A DNA stretch of 64,000 nucleotides from the NCBI GenBank assembly GCA_023105745.1, contig JALGQZ010000001.1, positions 65,924,937-65,988,936 of the forward strand, in the 5' to 3' direction. The stretch is from Austropuccinia psidii (taxonomy: Eukaryota; Basidiomycota; Pucciniomycetes; Pucciniales; Sphaerophragmiaceae). Shown in pieces: positions 60,156 to 64,000 of the stretch. The notes beneath the pieces were generated by a model. It worked only from the letters and a program-made list of their open reading frames with translations, ran no database searches and was not told the DNA's origin. Each line of letters starts with the position of its first letter. The first letter of the stretch is position 1. The position numbers were made by a program, and so were the translations under genes.

Positions 60156-61640
60156 AAATAAATCCCATATTTTCCAAAACAATTAATCTCCTAATGAAGC
60201 AAAAAAATAATTCCTCATTGGTATCAAATAAACTCCAAATTTCTAACAAGAAAAATACCAAATTGAGACAAACAGAATTCCCTGTTGGTACCAAAGAATT
60301 GTCATTCCATAAAAAACCAATGCACATTGGTATTGGATAAATCCCCCATTTTTTATCAAGATAAGTGACCAATTGGAGAAAACAAAATATCTTTGTTGGT
60401 ATCAAAAAGTTCCCACTTTGAAAAAAGGAAATCCCTAATCCAGCACAAGAAGGCACATGAGGACCAAAGAAATCCTGCATTTTTATCAAGATAATTTCCC
60501 TATTAGATAAAAGGAAAAAGCCTTGTTTTTATCAAAAGATTCCCAGTTTGAAAAAAGAACATCCCTAATCCAGAAAATGAAGAAGGCACATGAGGACTGA
60601 AGAAATCCTGCATTTTTATCAAGATAATTTCCCTCTTAGAGAAAAGGAAAAAGCGTTGTTTGTATCAAAAGATTCCCAGTTTGAAGAAAGAACATCCCTA
60701 ATCCAGAAAATGAAGGAGGCACTTGAGGACTGAAAAAATCCTGCATTTTTATCAAGATAATTTCCCTACTGGAGGCAATCTGAAATCCTTGTTTGTATCA
60801 AAAAATTTCTAGTTTGAGAAAAGAAAATCCCTTATCAATAAAAAGAAGGAGGCACAGGAGGATTGAAGAAATATCGCATTTTTATCAAGATAATTGACCT
60901 ATTGGAGAAAAAGAAAAATCCTTGTTGTTATTAAAAAATTCCCATTTTGGAAAAACAAAATCCCTCATCAAGAAGAAGAAGGAATTTGAGGACTGAAGAA
61001 ATTCTGCACCTCTTTATTAAGGTAATTTCCCTATTGGATCAAAAGAGAAAGCCTTGTTTGTATCAAAAAATTCTCATTTTTGAAAAAGAAAATCTCTGAT
61101 CCAGAAAAGGAATGAGCCACATGGGGACTGAAGAAATCCCACATGTTTATGAAGATAATTTTCCTATCTTAGAAAAAGAAAAGCCTTGTTTTTATCCAAA
61201 CATTCCCAGTTTGAAAAAAGACAATACCTAATCCAGCAAAAGAAGGAGGCCCATGAGGACTGAAGAAATCCCAGAATTTTTCAAAAGATAATTTCCCCAT
61301 TGGAGTAAAATAAAAATCCTTTTTGGTAGAAATAAATTCCCATTTTGAAAAAAGAAAATCTCCAATCCATGAGAAGAAGGCACATGAGGCTTGAAGATGT
61401 CCCACATTTTTATCAGGATAATTTCCCCATTGGAGAAAAAGAAACATCCTTGTTGGTATAAAAGAATTTCCAAAAAGAAAATTCCTAATGCAGAAGAGGA
61501 AGGCACAGAAAGATAGAAGGATCCCCCATTTTTATCAAGATAATTTTCCTATTGGAGAAAAAGAGAAATCCTTGTTGGCTTCAAAAATTTCCCATTATAA
61601 GAAAGTAGGTTTCCAGATGAAGCAGAAAGAAAGTAAATTT
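60156..61640. repeat. Tandem array of ~132-bp units (about 11 copies)
   Basis: The anchor word ATCAAGATAA or a variant ends at about 60360, 60490, 60623, 60756, 60889, 61021, 61154, 61287, 61418 and 61549, giving a period of 130-134 bp. Each unit has the order TTTTATCAAGATAATTTCCC, an AAAAGGAAAAAGCCTTGTT-like word, ATTCCCAGTTTGAAAAAAG, ATCCCTAATCCAG, GAAGGCACATGAGGACTGAA. Divergence increases at both ends (before 60350 and after 61560). Minus-strand ORFs across it (60139-60489, 61169-61506) are by-products of the array. Confidence 0.9.
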
Positions 61641-61989
61641 TCCTGAATATTTTGAAGAATTATTTACCAAACCAACACAAACAATAATTTTCTAATGCAG
61701 AAAAAACATTAAGCACATTGGTGCAGCAAAACATGTATTTTTAACACAATGATTCCATAAGTGAATCAAAAAAATACATTTTGAAAAGATTAATTTGCTA
61801 ATTCAGAAAGAAAAGAATTTACGTTGTTACTAAAAAATTTCTGCATCTTTATTTCAGTCATGAAGCCAAAAAATGTTCTCTTATTGGTATTGAGCAAACC
61901 CTGCCATTTCAAAAAAATGATTTTCTGATTTTTTCTAATAAATCTACTTATTTCATAATTACTATATTGATTTGAAACAAATTTATTCA

Positions 61990-63440
61990 TCTAATACTTA
62001 ATTTATCAATCTAATTGGATAATTAATTGAAAATTTCATTATGAATATGTTTATTTCAGAATTATTTAATTAATTTTATGATTAATGTATTAGCTTTATA
62101 ACCAGTTGATTAATTTTATATTGGATCTATTAATTTTAAAATTCATTGATTAATTTTAGAATCAACCTGCTAATTTTTTGATAAATTGATTGATTTTGTA
62201 TTTGATTTATTAATTTTGTAATTGATTGATCAATTTCAAAATTTAATTACTAATCTTATAAATGATTTCTTAATCTTATGATTGATTTAACAATTTCATG
62301 ATTGTTTGATGAATTTATCAACTTGATAACTAATTTCTCAATTTTTCAACTCATATATTAATTTTGTGATTAATTTAATTGTTTAATAAATAATGTTTAG
62401 TTTATAAAGTTTATAATTAATTTATTAATTTTATAATTTATTTGTTAATTATATCATTCATTTGTTAATTTATTAATTTTAAAAAAAATGTATTCATCTC
62501 ATAATTAACTTATTAATCCTAGAAACCATTGGTTAATTTTATAATTAATTTCATAATTTTATAATTAATTTCATAATTAAACAATTAATTGATGAATTTT
62601 TAACTGATTGAATAATTTCAAAGTTAATTCATTAATTTCATAATTAATATATTACTTTTATAATTGATTTATGAATTTCATGATTAATGTAAAAGTTTTA
62701 TAGTTAATTTTGAAATTTTACAATGAATTTAGTAATCTTAGAGTCAATTTATTCATTTTATTATTAATTTTTTTATTTTACTATTAATTCAGCAATTGTA
62801 AGATTAACTTACTAATTTTCTAATTGATTTAGGTATTTCATGATTAATTTATGAATTTTATGATTGATTCATCAGCTTTGTAATGAGCTTGTTAACTTTA
62901 GAATTGAATTACAAATTTTGGAATTAACTTATTGATTTTGGAATTGATTTGTAAATTTTGGAATTAATTCTTGAATTGGAATTAATTTAGTAATTTTCAA
63001 ATTATTTTCTGAATTCTATAACTAATTTCTGAATTTTACAATTGATGTATCAATTTTATAATTGATTATTTGAGTTCATAATTACTTTGACAATTTTCTA
63101 GTTTTATAGTCAATTTATTACTTTTAAAATTAATTTCTCAATTTTGTGATTAGTTTATTAATTTCATGAGTACTTCAATAACTGTCAATTAATTGAGTGA
63201 TTTGAAAACTAATTTATTACCTTTTTGATTGATTTATTAATCTTATGATTAATTTATCAGTTTTACAGTATATTTATTGAATATCTAATTAATCTCCCAG
63301 TTTCAAAATTAATTTATCACTTTATAAGAATTATTATTAATATATTCATCATGCAGTGAATTTCTTGATCTTATAATTAGTTTATCAAATTTCTCATTAA
63401 TTTGTGAAATTTTAATTTCAATTATTAACTCTAAAATTAT
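61990..63440. repeat. Degenerate minisatellite of 20-bp AT-rich units (~70 copies)
   Basis: The sequence falls into successive 20-bp blocks such as TAATTTTGTAATTGATTGAT, TAATCTTATGATTGATTTAA, GAATTAACTTATTGATTTTG and GAATTGATTTGTAAATTTTG. The consensus is close to TAATTGATTTATTAATTTTA. The phase is kept over long stretches (62640-62980 and 62140-62320) with occasional slips. The array starts about 350 bp after the 132-bp array and is nearly pure A/T with isolated G and C. Confidence 0.88.
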
Positions 63441-63618
63441 TTTATCAATTTGAAAAGATAAAACTGATTTAACAGGAGTATATTTTTAATAAGAAATACT
63501 ATTTTCAAGTAGATACTCATCTGGTTACAATTTAGGTATGATCATCTACTCTAAAATTAGATATTTTCTGCTCATCTAATTCTTGGAAGATGTTGTCAGT
63601 ACTTCTAGAAATTTGGGA

Positions 63619-63987
63619 TTAGATTGATAATCTTGTGAAGAAACCAGAGGATTCACCTTCTGGATAAAGTGTAAAATGGAAAACACTTTTTGCTTTCCAC
63701 ACCATTTGGACAATTCCTGACTGTCTTCCTGTTAAGTTGAGATTCATTGAATAGTCTGGAAATACAAAGAATTTATCCAAAAAGATCATAATTATTGAAA
63801 GTAATACTAGAATTTTCTTTGGAGATTGGAATAGAGAGAAAATAAGCAAATTCCAAATGATCAGTTTATCACAATGTGGAAATTCAGAGAAATTATTGAT
63901 TGTATAGTTTAATTTATTTGAAAAGGATGCAGTTTGAGAATGAAAAAATTCAAACATTTCAAAACCAGGAATGCCAACTTCAGTCAT
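63619..63987 (-). other. Unassigned 122-codon open frame at the window edge
   Basis: A continuous minus-strand frame, starting with an ATG near 63987 and ending near 63619. It is rich in Phe, Leu, Ile and Ser and contains LNLTGRQSGIVQMVWKAKSV and PEGESSGFFTRLSI. I do not recognise a family; given the context it is probably a transposon piece. There is no flanking motif to help. Confidence 0.25.
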
Positions 63988-64000
63988 ATCTTTGTTGTTG

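Noticed and set aside
60139..61506. Minus-strand ORFs with repeated Phe-rich blocks as a repeat protein gene
   Set aside because: The 132-bp array has units of 130-134 bp, so no frame is maintained; the ORFs are local accidents.
60156..63440. CRISPR array
   Set aside because: The repeats are direct tandem units without unique spacers, and the window is eukaryotic with spliceosomal introns.

Overview
This is a eukaryotic, AT-rich, transposon-saturated window, almost certainly from a rust fungus (Pucciniales). The repeat families resemble Ty3/Gypsy polyproteins that I recall from the myrtle rust Austropuccinia psidii; that species call rests on memory and protein style, not on a search. The only intact host gene I can reconstruct is a haspin-type histone H3 kinase at 13188-16828 on the + strand. 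It has six exons and five GT-AG introns, and the joined frame gives 1056 codons plus a stop. It sits in a roughly 4.5-kb island (about 12.85-17.5 kb) that keeps CpG dinucleotides, whereas the surrounding transposon sequence is almost devoid of CpG.

Layout. 1-2064 is the decayed 3' part of a Gypsy pol (family I, + strand), followed by its 3' LTR (2065-3477). That LTR is cut off by a unit with about 164-bp inverted repeats (3479-6852). 6.85-11.4 kb is AT-rich and without genes. 11.45-12.6 kb is an inverted 'type A' LTR lying just upstream of the haspin promoter. After the haspin island, 17980-34129 is a composite element bounded by 2.1-kb direct repeats (family II). It carries a minus-strand gag-pol (20309-25999) and, in opposition, a plus-strand LTR-gag-protease block (family IV, 26066-32005). 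The composite interrupts a type A LTR whose halves lie at 17816-17979 and 34130-34905. Another type A LTR follows (34906-36785).

36818-46871 is the best-preserved element: a 10-kb chromovirus (family III, minus strand) with ~0.73-kb LTRs, gag, protease, RT with an intact YLDD, RNase H, an integrase with intact HHCC, and a chromodomain. Between its pol and 3' LTR it carries an antisense ORF relic whose cysteine spacing matches a fungal Zn2Cys6 cluster. 46.9-52.3 kb holds a type A LTR and a second, more decayed family III-like pol. 53.1-57.5 kb is a family I gag with its upstream LTR (minus strand).

The right end is satellite-like: a tandem array of about 132 bp units (60.2-61.6 kb) and then a degenerate tandem array of 20-bp AT-rich units (about 62.0-63.4 kb).

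Apart from haspin, nothing here forms an operon or pathway. The biology is a single mitotic kinase gene surviving among nested, methylation-decayed retroelements. The most notable points are the serine/acidic 20-residue repeat with a SUMO-interaction-like motif in haspin, its DYG (not DYT) motif, a uORF overlapping its start codon, an MCB box in its promoter, and the Zn2Cys6-like antisense ORF in the chromovirus.
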